From an uncultured Lachnospiraceae bacterium (GTDB lineage Bacteria > Bacillota > Clostridia > Lachnospirales > Lachnospiraceae), in assembly GCA_910584785.1 (NCBI GenBank), contig CAJUDX010000007.1, forward strand, positions 1 through 64,000: a DNA stretch of 64,000 bases, in the 5' to 3' direction. Shown here piece after piece: positions 57,468-64,000 of the stretch. Numbering within the stretch: the first letter of the stretch is position 1; every line of letters begins with the position of its first letter. The notes beneath the pieces were generated by a model. It ran no database searches, was not told where the DNA came from, and saw nothing but the letters and a program-made list of their open reading frames with translations. The translations under genes were made by a program, and so were the position numbers.

Positions 57468-58064
57468 ATGACGAAAATTATCACCATCAGCAGAGAGTTT
57501 GGAAGTGGAGGTCGGGAAATTGGTCACAGGTTGTCTGAGCGTCTGGGGATTCCTTTTTATGATAAACAGCTTATCAAGATGGCTGCCGAGGATATCGACA
57601 TTGAGGAACATATTTTTGAGCTTTATGACGATGCATTTATGGAAAAAGAGGAGATAAAATACACACCATTTTCTACGGTTTACGAGGTTCCTATGTCAGA
57701 TCAGATTTTTATAGCTCAATCCAGGGTGATTCACCGTTTAGCGGGGCATGGGCCTTGCGTGATTGTGGGGCGCTGTGCGGATATGGTGCTTAAGGATGAA
57801 CAATGCTTGAATTTATTTTTCTATGCGAACTTTAAAAAGCGGGTGCAGCGACTAATGGAGAGAGAAAAACTGCCGGAATCTGAAGTTAAGCAGATGGAGA
57901 AGCGGGTCAGGGAAATTGACCGTAAGCGCAGGGATTATTATCAGTATTATACGGGAAATGAATGGGGGAAGCCGCAGAATTATCACCTCTGCTTAGACAG
58001 TCATAAGGCGGGGATGGAAGCATGTATTGATGCGGCAGTTGCCTATATGCATCATTTAGAGTAG
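57468..58064 (+). CDS. Cytidylate kinase-like family protein
   Basis: A P-loop kinase of the AAA_26 / cytidylate-kinase-like group, 198 residues. It begins TKIITISREFGSGGREIGHRLSERLGIPFYDKQLI; GSGGREIG replaces the standard GxxxxGKS Walker motif, as is usual in this family. FIAQSRVIHRLAGHGPCVIVGRCADMVL and RDYYQYYTGNEWGKPQNYHLCLDS are family blocks. The true nucleotide-monophosphate substrate is unknown for this group. GGGGAGG is seven bases before ATG 57468; the longer frame from 57411 has no site. Confidence 0.88.
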   Translation: MTKIITISREFGSGGREIGHRLSERLGIPFYDKQLIKMAAEDIDIEEHIFELYDDAFMEKEEIKYTPFSTVYEVPMSDQIFIAQSRVIHRLAGHGPCVIVGRCADMVLKDEQCLNLFFYANFKKRVQRLMEREKLPESEVKQMEKRVREIDRKRRDYYQYYTGNEWGKPQNYHLCLDSHKAGMEACIDAAVAYMHHLE

Positions 58065-58072
58065 GCAGAACG

Positions 58073-58909
58073 ATGGAGATAAAACGACAGATACCTTTTA
58101 TGGATTTAGAGCAGATTGCTGCCAGCGGACAGTGCTTCCGCATGGAAGAAAAAGCGGACGGCTGGTACGTCCTGATTGCCGGAGAGCGGTATCTTATGCT
58201 CAGGCAGGAAGGGAAAAGTGCAGGCGGAAGCAGGTTTACTTTTTTATGCAGCGAAGAGGAATTTCAGGGTTTTTGGAAGCTGTATTTTGACCTGGAGAGA
58301 GATTATGGAGGACTGCGGGACAGGATTGATGCAAAAGATTTGTATTTAAAACAGGCCGCAGAATTTGGCTGGGGAATCCGCATTTTAAAGCAGGATTTGT
58401 GGGAAATGATCGTCACTTTTATTATTTCCCAGCAAAATAATATTCCCCGAATTCGCCGTTGTATTCGCCTGTTATGTGAGCGGTATGGAGAGAAGAAAAA
58501 AAGCGTCCAGGGAGAAATTTACCATGCATTTCCGACGCCCGCGGTGCTGGCTGGGGCAAGCCTGGAAGAACTTAGTGCCTGTAATCTGGGCTACCGGGCC
58601 AAGTACCTTAACCAGACTGCGCACAGGATTGCTGAAGGCGATTTTTTACTGCAGGCGCTTACCTCCATGTCCTATGAGGAGGCAAAGCGGGAACTGATGA
58701 AGCTTTATGGGGTGGGAATTAAGGTGGCGGAATGTGTCTGCCTGTTTGCGCTTCAGCATGTGGATGCTTTTCCGGTGGATACCCATATCCGCCAGATACT
58801 TCAGGCGCATTATCCGCAGGGCTTTCCCTTTCTGCGCTATCAGGGAATTGCGGGAATTTTGCAGCAGCTTATGTTTTATTATGAGCTGCATGGTGACAAG
58901 TCCGGATGA
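58073..58909 (+). CDS. 8-oxoguanine DNA glycosylase/AP lyase, OGG1 type
   Basis: A base-excision repair enzyme of 278 residues. An N-terminal OGG domain starts DLEQIAASGQCFRM, followed by the helix-hairpin-helix-GPD domain: IISQQNNIPRIRRCIRLLC, then KLYGVGIKVAECVCLFALQHVDAFPVDTHIRQIL. By alignment with human OGG1 (GTKVADC and PVDVH) the catalytic lysine is in GIKVAEC (near residue 220) and the aspartate in PVDTH (near 240). It starts eight bases after the kinase-like gene, so the two are probably co-transcribed. Confidence 0.92.
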   Translation: MEIKRQIPFMDLEQIAASGQCFRMEEKADGWYVLIAGERYLMLRQEGKSAGGSRFTFLCSEEEFQGFWKLYFDLERDYGGLRDRIDAKDLYLKQAAEFGWGIRILKQDLWEMIVTFIISQQNNIPRIRRCIRLLCERYGEKKKSVQGEIYHAFPTPAVLAGASLEELSACNLGYRAKYLNQTAHRIAEGDFLLQALTSMSYEEAKRELMKLYGVGIKVAECVCLFALQHVDAFPVDTHIRQILQAHYPQGFPFLRYQGIAGILQQLMFYYELHGDKSG

Positions 58910-58975
58910 AAAGACTGGATTAAGAACGAGATGATGACGGATGCAGCATAAGCGATAAAAGAAAGGAAAACGAGG

Positions 58976-59518
58976 ATGCAGATTCAGAAAGCAGAGCTTA
59001 AGGATTTGCCGCAGATGATGATTATTTATCAGCGGGCAAGGGAGTTTATGCGGGAGACGGGGAACCCTGATCAGTGGAAGGACTCCTATCCGCAGGAAGA
59101 AGTGGTAAGGCGAGGGATAGAGGAAGGGAAGGCCTGGCTGTGCACAGCAGATGGCCCGGAGGATGGACAGGAAGAAGATGGGTTAACACAGGGTGAAGTC
59201 TTAGGAACCTTTTATTTTGCTGTTGAGGATGATCCTACTTATCATGAAATTGAAGGCAGGGGATGGTTAAATCATGAACCCTATGGTGTAATTCACCGGA
59301 TTGCCAGTTCGGGAAGGGGAAAGGGCTTTGCCCGTTTCTGCTTTGCGTGGGCTGCTGGGCAGTGCTTGAATTTGAGAATTGATACACACGAAGATAATTG
59401 GGTGATGCAGCATGTCCTTGAGAAAAATGGATTTGTGCAGTGCGGGATGATTCATCTGGCAGATGGAAGTCCAAGGCTGGCTTATCATCGAACAGAGTCC
59501 CTCACTTCTAAGCCGTAA
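58976..59518 (+). CDS. GNAT-family N-acetyltransferase
   Basis: A 180-residue acyl-CoA-dependent N-acetyltransferase. The N-terminus IQKAELKDLPQMMIIYQRAREFM, the central strand GTFYFAVEDDPTYHEI, the acetyl-CoA loop IASSGRGKGFARFCFAWAA (R/QxxGxG/A in a variant form, RGKGF) and LRIDTHEDNWVMQHVLEKNGFVQCG fit the fold. The substrate is unknown. CGAGG lies before ATG 58976. It follows the glycosylase on the same strand and ends before a bidirectional terminator. Confidence 0.88.
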   Translation: MQIQKAELKDLPQMMIIYQRAREFMRETGNPDQWKDSYPQEEVVRRGIEEGKAWLCTADGPEDGQEEDGLTQGEVLGTFYFAVEDDPTYHEIEGRGWLNHEPYGVIHRIASSGRGKGFARFCFAWAAGQCLNLRIDTHEDNWVMQHVLEKNGFVQCGMIHLADGSPRLAYHRTESLTSKP

Positions 59519-59525
59519 AGATAGA

Positions 59526-59600
59526 AGCGGTAGGCAGGGGGACTTGTCCCAGTCAGGTGAGGTAAGGGCCTCGTCGGGCAAGCTGCGGTTGCAGGGACAT
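59526..59600. repeat. 73-bp degenerate dispersed repeat, copy 2
   Basis: Aligns with 41994-42066; contains a GGGAC-TT-GTCCC palindrome not seen in copy 1, and the shared CAAGCTGCG core. Confidence 0.5.
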
Positions 59601-59646
59601 AAAAAAACAGGAGACCGGTGAAGATTCACCTGTCTCCTGTTTTTTC
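59601..59646. terminator. Strong bidirectional terminator
   Basis: About 20 bp of pairing (AAAAAACAGGAGAC with GTCTCCTGTTTTTT, plus GGTG/CACC inside) between convergent genes, with a T-run on each strand. It serves the GNAT gene and the wall-binding protein gene. Confidence 0.88.
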
Positions 59647-59652
59647 TGTCCC

Positions 59653-60681
59653 TTATAAGCCGGGAACCCATACGCCATTTGCGTTAACGTAATAATTATC
59701 TGGTGTGCGGCAATTTACCATCATCTTGCCGTCAGGTCCCACATAGTAGTAAAGGCCATCGGTAATGATCCAGCTGTTTGCTGTCATATAACCGCCTGCA
59801 TTAAAGTAATACCAGAAGCCGTCGATCTGCTGCCAGCGGGATGCGGGCCATGTGCCGTCATAATTTTTATACCAGCGGCCTACGGTATCATACTGCCAGC
59901 CGGAGACGGAACCAAAGGGATTGGATGTGCTGGTATTTCCATTATAGTAGTTATTATTGGAGTTTCCGGCGGTGGTGCGGATGCTTTGTAAAAGTTCTTC
60001 GTCGATTTCCCAGCGTTCAGAACTTACCCATTTACTCTTGTTCGAGGTTACATAGCGGTTGACGGTGCGTACCTGGAAGGTGTATCTTCCTGTCTGGGTA
60101 ATCATACTGCTGAAATCTACAGAATTGTCTTCGATTTTCATGGTTTCACCAATTACAGTGTTTCCACGTTTTAACCGAACTTCATAGTAGGCTGCATTTG
60201 GAACTTCAGACCAGGTTCCGCCGCCTTCATAGTCCCAGTCTACATCTTCCGCCACATCGGCCTGTGCGCCGCTGTATTTTTTTAACTGTACGGTAACAAC
60301 CGCCCGCTGCTTATTATTTTTCAGACTTGCGCTTACGTAGGTGGCGCCTTCGCCGGTCAGGGTGAAGAGGCTTTTATTTGACGTTGAAAAATAAAAATCA
60401 TCATCTGCATACAGGGTAACTTTTACTCTGGGGTATCCTGAACCTGCGGCAGAATCACTGGAAAGAAATTCCACATCTTCCACAGAGTAATTTTTTCCGT
60501 CTGTGGTGACATCCACTTCCCCATACTCGCCTTCATCGCCGTTATCGTAGGCGGTAAAGGTAAGAGAAACTTTTTCAATCTTTGTTCGTTCTTCGGCTGC
60601 CAGGGCGGGGATTACGCTCAGGCCGGCGAATAATGCAGCAAGCATTAATGCGGTGAGTTTTTTGCTTATTTTCATCTTCAT
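59653..60681 (-). CDS. Exported protein with C-terminal cell-wall-binding repeats
   Basis: A 342-residue secreted protein. The signal peptide is KKLTALMLAALFAGLSVIPALAAEE. A beta-rich N-terminal region (about residues 35-215) contains a fibronectin-III-like stretch (PNAAYYEVRLKRGNTVIGE ... YTFQVRTVNRYVTSNKSKWV), then an asparagine-rich linker. It ends in glucan/choline-binding type repeats (GWQYDTVGRWYKNYDGTWPASRWQQIDGFWYYFNAGGYM ... GLYYYVGPDGKMM). No catalytic domain is seen, so it is probably a surface-attached binding or adhesion protein. The start is ATG 60681 or the in-frame ATG 60675. Confidence 0.85.
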   Translation of the reverse strand: MKMKISKKLTALMLAALFAGLSVIPALAAEERTKIEKVSLTFTAYDNGDEGEYGEVDVTTDGKNYSVEDVEFLSSDSAAGSGYPRVKVTLYADDDFYFSTSNKSLFTLTGEGATYVSASLKNNKQRAVVTVQLKKYSGAQADVAEDVDWDYEGGGTWSEVPNAAYYEVRLKRGNTVIGETMKIEDNSVDFSSMITQTGRYTFQVRTVNRYVTSNKSKWVSSERWEIDEELLQSIRTTAGNSNNNYYNGNTSTSNPFGSVSGWQYDTVGRWYKNYDGTWPASRWQQIDGFWYYFNAGGYMTANSWIITDGLYYYVGPDGKMMVNCRTPDNYYVNANGVWVPGL

Positions 60682-60842
60682 ACCATCCTTTCTATTTGCT
60701 GTTTTCTTATTTTTGGTTATCCTGTTTCCATGTGTAAAAATTTACTATCTATAGTTTACCAGAAAACAGCTAAGGATGCTTGAATTTTTTCCGTCTATTA
60801 TCCTACGTTTTTCTGTCGCCGTATTCAGGAAAATGTAAAAAA

Positions 60843-61307
60843 TTACCGCAGTATGGTACGGTTTCCTTTTCCGTTTTGCAAATGCACTGGAATAGGCTTA
60901 ATCTGGATAATGATATTTGCAATGGGTGAAAACACATTAATTCTTTCTGGGTTGGAGGAAGAGAGGGATTCGTGGATTTCGCGGAGAAAATCAGTAATGC
61001 TGTTGCACTTGGGCAGGCCTAAAATGTTCTGCCCGTCGGGGCCGAATTTTTCAAAGGTTTCCTCCACAGTTAAAATTTCAATCGCCTTAATGGTTCCGTA
61101 CAGAACAATGTTCGAATACTCCTCATAGGCAACCTGGACAGCGCGTCCGATAAGTTCAGCGTGGCGGGCCGGATCGGTAGAGGTTATGGTGGGTGAACAC
61201 CAGTAATCAATTTCTGTTAAATGAGTCAGTTCATAATTTCGTGCAGTTTCCACCCAGGATTCATTCATCATGGGAAGAGATAAGATATTTTGTCGTACAA
61301 GCGCCAT
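60843..61307 (-). CDS. Unrecognised 154-residue protein
   Basis: I do not recognise this family. ATG 61307 has a clear AGGAGG six bases upstream and a promoter 120 bases upstream, so it is a real gene; the longer frame to 61388 has no site. The sequence MALVRQNILSLPMMNESWVETARNYELTHLTEIDYWCSPTI is followed by an alpha/beta-looking middle and a tail SPIANIIIQIKPIPVHLQ. There is no signal peptide or membrane span. It is predicted to be a soluble cytoplasmic protein. Confidence 0.7.
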   Translation of the reverse strand: MALVRQNILSLPMMNESWVETARNYELTHLTEIDYWCSPTITSTDPARHAELIGRAVQVAYEEYSNIVLYGTIKAIEILTVEETFEKFGPDGQNILGLPKCNSITDFLREIHESLSSSNPERINVFSPIANIIIQIKPIPVHLQNGKGNRTILR

Positions 61308-61426
61308 GGCAGTACCTCCTGTTTTTATCGTTTTTTGGGGGATGGATTGTCCGACAGCAATGGACCGCAGCAGGTTTCTGAGGGACAAAGAATCGCCCAG
61401 ATAGATGAAATTTTGCTTTTTCTTCT

Positions 61427-61455
61427 ATTATAACATGAATGATGTTTTCTGTTAA
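61427..61455 (-). promoter_or_regulatory. Promoter for the unrecognised 154-residue protein gene
   Basis: Minus strand: TTAACA (61450-61455), 17-base spacer, perfect TATAAT (61427-61432). Confidence 0.65.
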
Positions 61456-61488
61456 GTAATAAAAATTTTTTTCCATAGGGATAAGGTA

Positions 61489-61517
61489 TTGAAAAAAAAG
61501 ATGGCCTGTGGTACACT
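61489..61517 (+). promoter_or_regulatory. Promoter for the second MATE gene
   Basis: TTGAAA (61489-61494), 17-base spacer, TACACT (61512-61517). It is divergent from the promoter at 61427-61455. Confidence 0.5.
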
Positions 61518-61574
61518 CCATAGACGGCAGGAAATGATTTATTATTTTAATCATACAGCAGGCGGGGGAAAATG

Positions 61575-62915
61575 ATGAAAAAAACATACGAAATGGATAT
61601 GTGCAGCGGGCCTCTGCTGCACAAGATACTGATTTATGCAATTCCATTAATGCTTTCTGGAATTTTGCAGCTTTTATTTAATGCAGCGGATGTTATTGTG
61701 GTGGGGCGCTTTGCAGGACATGAGTCCTTGGCGGCAGTTGGATCGACCAGCGCGCTGATTAACCTCTTGATCAATGTGTTTATTGGACTGTCTGTCGGGG
61801 CAAATGTTTTGGTAGCGCAGTATTTTGGTGCGGGAAAGGTAAAAGAGGTTCAGGATACGGTCCATACGGCAATTGCTGTCAGCTTGATTTGCGGGGCAGT
61901 TCTGGTGTTTTTAGGTATTTTTGCAGCAGGACCTTTGCTTCGTCTGATGGGGACGCCGCAGGATGTGTTGGATAAATCTGTGCTTTATATGCGGATTTAC
62001 TTTGCCGGGATGCCGGTGATTATGTTATATAACTTTGGTGCAGCTATTCTTCGCGCGGTAGGAGATACCAAGCGACCATTATATTTTTTAATGGCAGCCG
62101 GTGTGGTGAATGTGGTTTTGAATTTGTTTTTTGTTATCACCCTGCACATGGGCGTGGCTGGTGTGGCGCTGGCGACCGTGCTTTCCCAGTGTATTTCTGC
62201 TGCTCTGGTATGCCGCTGTCTGATAAAGAGCGAGAGCGCCTATCATCTGGAACTGGCAAAGCTTGGCGTTCGCTGGCATACCCTGAAAAGGATTGCGCAA
62301 ATCGGCCTGCCTGCAGGATTTCAGGGGGCAGTATTTTCGATTTCCAATGTCCTTATCCAGTCCTCGATTAATTCCTTTGGTTCGGTGGCAATGGCAGGGA
62401 GCACAGCCTCGGCAAATCTGGAAGGTTTTGTGTACAATGCCATGAATGCTGTCTACCAGACCAATCTAAGCTTTACCAGCCAGAACTTAGGCGGCGGTAA
62501 ATTCGAGCGCATTAACCGGATTCTTCTGCTCTGTCTGGGTGTTGTGACCGTAGTCGGACTGGTGATGGGCGGCAGTTTCGTGCTGCTTGGTCCGCATCTT
62601 TTAGGAATTTACTCCTCCGATTCGGAGGTTATTCAGTTTGGTATGATGCGCTTAGCCATAATCTGCGGGTTGTACTTTATCTGCGGCTGGATGGATGTGC
62701 TGGTGGGCAGTCTGCGTGGGCTTGGATCTTCCATTATCCCTATGCTGGTATCCCTTGCCGGGGCATGCGGGCTGCGTGTAGTGTGGATCTTCACCGTATT
62801 CCAGTGGCAGCATTCGCTGTTTGTGCTGTATTTGTCCTATCCTGTGACCTGGGCAATCACTGGCGTCGCCCATCTTTTATGTTTCCTGATGATTCGCAGG
62901 AAGTTTCCCCAGTAA
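61575..62915 (+). CDS. MATE-family efflux transporter
   Basis: The second MATE antiporter, 446 residues and 12 helices. Helix 1 region: HKILIYAIPLMLSGILQLLFNAADVIVVGRFAGHESLAAVGSTSALINLLI; second-half repeat: GLPAGFQGAVFSISNVLIQSSINSFGSVAMAGSTASANLEGFVY. GGGGG is seven bases before ATG 61575. It belongs to the same broad family as 34525 but differs through most of its length. An AraC regulator gene converges from the right, so the regulator does not obviously control it. Confidence 0.9.
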   Translation: MKKTYEMDMCSGPLLHKILIYAIPLMLSGILQLLFNAADVIVVGRFAGHESLAAVGSTSALINLLINVFIGLSVGANVLVAQYFGAGKVKEVQDTVHTAIAVSLICGAVLVFLGIFAAGPLLRLMGTPQDVLDKSVLYMRIYFAGMPVIMLYNFGAAILRAVGDTKRPLYFLMAAGVVNVVLNLFFVITLHMGVAGVALATVLSQCISAALVCRCLIKSESAYHLELAKLGVRWHTLKRIAQIGLPAGFQGAVFSISNVLIQSSINSFGSVAMAGSTASANLEGFVYNAMNAVYQTNLSFTSQNLGGGKFERINRILLLCLGVVTVVGLVMGGSFVLLGPHLLGIYSSDSEVIQFGMMRLAIICGLYFICGWMDVLVGSLRGLGSSIIPMLVSLAGACGLRVVWIFTVFQWQHSLFVLYLSYPVTWAITGVAHLLCFLMIRRKFPQ

Positions 62916-62961
62916 GTAAATAGCGTCGCCCATCGGGCAGAAAGTAAGGTTTGGACGCGTG

Positions 62962-63858
62962 TTAAATCAGAATTTCCGGTGTTGCTTCGGTTATGGAATG
63001 CTGTTCCCGGTAGGCCGTGGGGGACATGCCAAATTCTTTTTTAAAGGCGCGGTAAAACACTGTGTAGTCGTTAAAACCATATTGGGTATAAATTTTGGTA
63101 AATGCCATTCCTGAAAGAATGGCATTTTTGCATGCATGAAGCCGTTTTTTCAGGATATACTGATGAATGGAAATGCCCATGCTGTCCTTAAAAATATGGG
63201 CAATATGATATTTGCTCACGAAAAAGAAATCGGCAAGCTGATTTAGGGTCAGCTCTTCGCTTAAATGGTGGTTGATATAGTAACAAATATTGATGTAAAG
63301 GGCATTTTCGTAGGTCTGAGATTCCTGGTTGATGGAATGGTAAATCAGCCGGTTTAAATAGACAAAAAAAGAGGCTATCATCAGGCGCAGGTTCAGATTG
63401 CGGAAGGGCCGGGTGTCATTGCGCTCTTCTAAAATGTTCATTAACAGCCCCATGATTTCCTGGGCATTTACCAGATCCGGGCGGAAATGAAGGCCGCCAA
63501 TTGTTTGGGCATGGGTGAAGCCGTAGCCATAGCCCTCAGCATCTACCGCACAGAGCGTATGAAAAAAGGATTTGCTGACCCAGAGAACAAAGCGGCGGTA
63601 GGGCAAATCCGGCTCTGCATTGCTTAAGGTGTGCGGCAGATCAGGAGGAATCAAAAGGCAGTCGCCAGGCTCTAAATGATGTTCCTGTTCGCCTAAACGG
63701 TAGGTTACTGAGCCTTCGACAAAGTAGTAAAACTCATAGTGATCGTGAAGATGCAGAGAAACCTGAGACAGGTTTAAGTCCTTATAATAGAAGATTTCAA
63801 AATCTTCGGATTTCATGTGCTGACGGGTATCAAAGCTGGTCGATAATTCCTTTTTCAT
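62962..63858 (-). CDS. AraC-family transcription regulator with cupin domain
   Basis: A 298-residue regulator. The N-terminal cupin (about residues 20-100) shows HLHDHYEFYYFVEGSVTYRLGEQEHHLEPGDCLLIPPDLPHT. The C-terminal double helix-turn-helix (about 190-290) shows ELTLNQLADFFFVSKYHIAHIFKDSMGISIHQYILKKRL and YTQYGFNDYTVFYRAFKKEFGMSPTAYRE. Start ATG 63858 has GGGAGG eight bases upstream, so the upstream in-frame ATG at 63888 is not used. It probably senses a sugar and regulates a gene to the right of the window, since the two would be divergent. Confidence 0.92.
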   Translation of the reverse strand: MKKELSTSFDTRQHMKSEDFEIFYYKDLNLSQVSLHLHDHYEFYYFVEGSVTYRLGEQEHHLEPGDCLLIPPDLPHTLSNAEPDLPYRRFVLWVSKSFFHTLCAVDAEGYGYGFTHAQTIGGLHFRPDLVNAQEIMGLLMNILEERNDTRPFRNLNLRLMIASFFVYLNRLIYHSINQESQTYENALYINICYYINHHLSEELTLNQLADFFFVSKYHIAHIFKDSMGISIHQYILKKRLHACKNAILSGMAFTKIYTQYGFNDYTVFYRAFKKEFGMSPTAYREQHSITEATPEILI

Positions 63859-64000
63859 GTAAACCTCCCGAAAACGGATAAAAAACATGGGTTATTTTGG
63901 CTATTTTACCATAAGAAAGCAATTTTTGCAATATAAGCGGCAAGTATAACACTGTAAAATGCGGGAGATTTTATCTATAATCAGTGCATGAGCAATAAAA
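63859..64000. other. Upstream region of the AraC gene, right edge
   Basis: About 140 AT-rich bases. A TATAAT-like box at about 63975 with a weak TGTAAA 17 bases upstream could drive a gene to the right, outside the window. No gene is visible. Confidence 0.35.

Noticed and set aside
1..64000. tRNA or rRNA genes
   Set aside because: I looked for cloverleaf-like CCA-proximal arms and conserved rRNA blocks in the gaps and found none; this was by eye, so a tRNA scan would settle it.

Overview
The window looks like chromosomal DNA from an anaerobic, Gram-positive gut-type Clostridia, most likely a member of the Lachnospiraceae. The reasons are strong AGGAGG-type ribosome binding sites, sigma-A promoters with 17-base spacers, type III glutamine synthetase (GlnN), NSS-family transporters, ECF-free amino-acid catabolism and many short dispersed palindromic repeats. 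Genus is not resolved. There are no rRNA or tRNA genes, prophage, transposase genes or CRISPR arrays that I can see.

Layout. 1-7.5 kb: a peptide/dipeptide ABC importer (two permeases, two ATPases) with two M20 metallohydrolases; the substrate-binding protein is not in view. 7.7-8.3 kb: a DinJ-type antitoxin followed by a broken YafQ-type toxin. 8.4-9.7 kb: M18 aminopeptidase. 10.2-13.4 kb: tartronate-semialdehyde reductase, a DapA-family aldolase and glycerate kinase, which together could turn a sugar diacid intermediate into phosphoglycerate. 13.8-16.1 kb: TRIC-type channel and an NSS transporter. 16.2-26.8 kb: a fructosamine (Amadori product) locus with a GntR/UTRA regulator, amidohydrolase, YfcC-family carrier, two SIS proteins, a PfkB kinase and an FrlC-like epimerase, followed by an amino-acid ABC transporter whose binding protein and permease are fused. 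27-39 kb: pyrE, small membrane proteins, an M29-type peptidase, a ribosomal-protection-type GTPase fused to a Rae1/YacP-like NYN nuclease, an orphan HicB, MATE pump, SDR, thioredoxin-reductase-like protein and an SH3-NlpC/P60 wall hydrolase. 39-42 kb: an AT-rich MBOAT/SGNH acylation pair. 42.3-57.4 kb: a nitrogen locus. carB, purF, pyrG and asnB all use glutamine amide nitrogen; glnN makes glutamine; glnK and amtB sense and import ammonium. Hairpin terminators sit in the leaders of glnN, glnK and amtB. 57.4-64 kb: a cytidylate-kinase-like protein, OGG-type glycosylase, GNAT enzyme, wall-binding protein, an unrecognised protein, a second MATE pump and an AraC regulator.

Non-coding structure is the most unusual layer. 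I find several dispersed repeat families: (a) a ~150-base nested-hairpin element in three copies whose outer stem changes sequence but keeps pairing; (b) a 168-bp element in two copies, each starting on the stop codon of the gene before it; (c) a 108-bp unit, tandem at 2.6 kb and again at 45.7 kb; (d) a 26-bp palindrome; (e) a 166-bp hairpin in the pyrE leader. The best protein-level novelty is the GTPase-NYN fusion at 31.2-34.1 kb.
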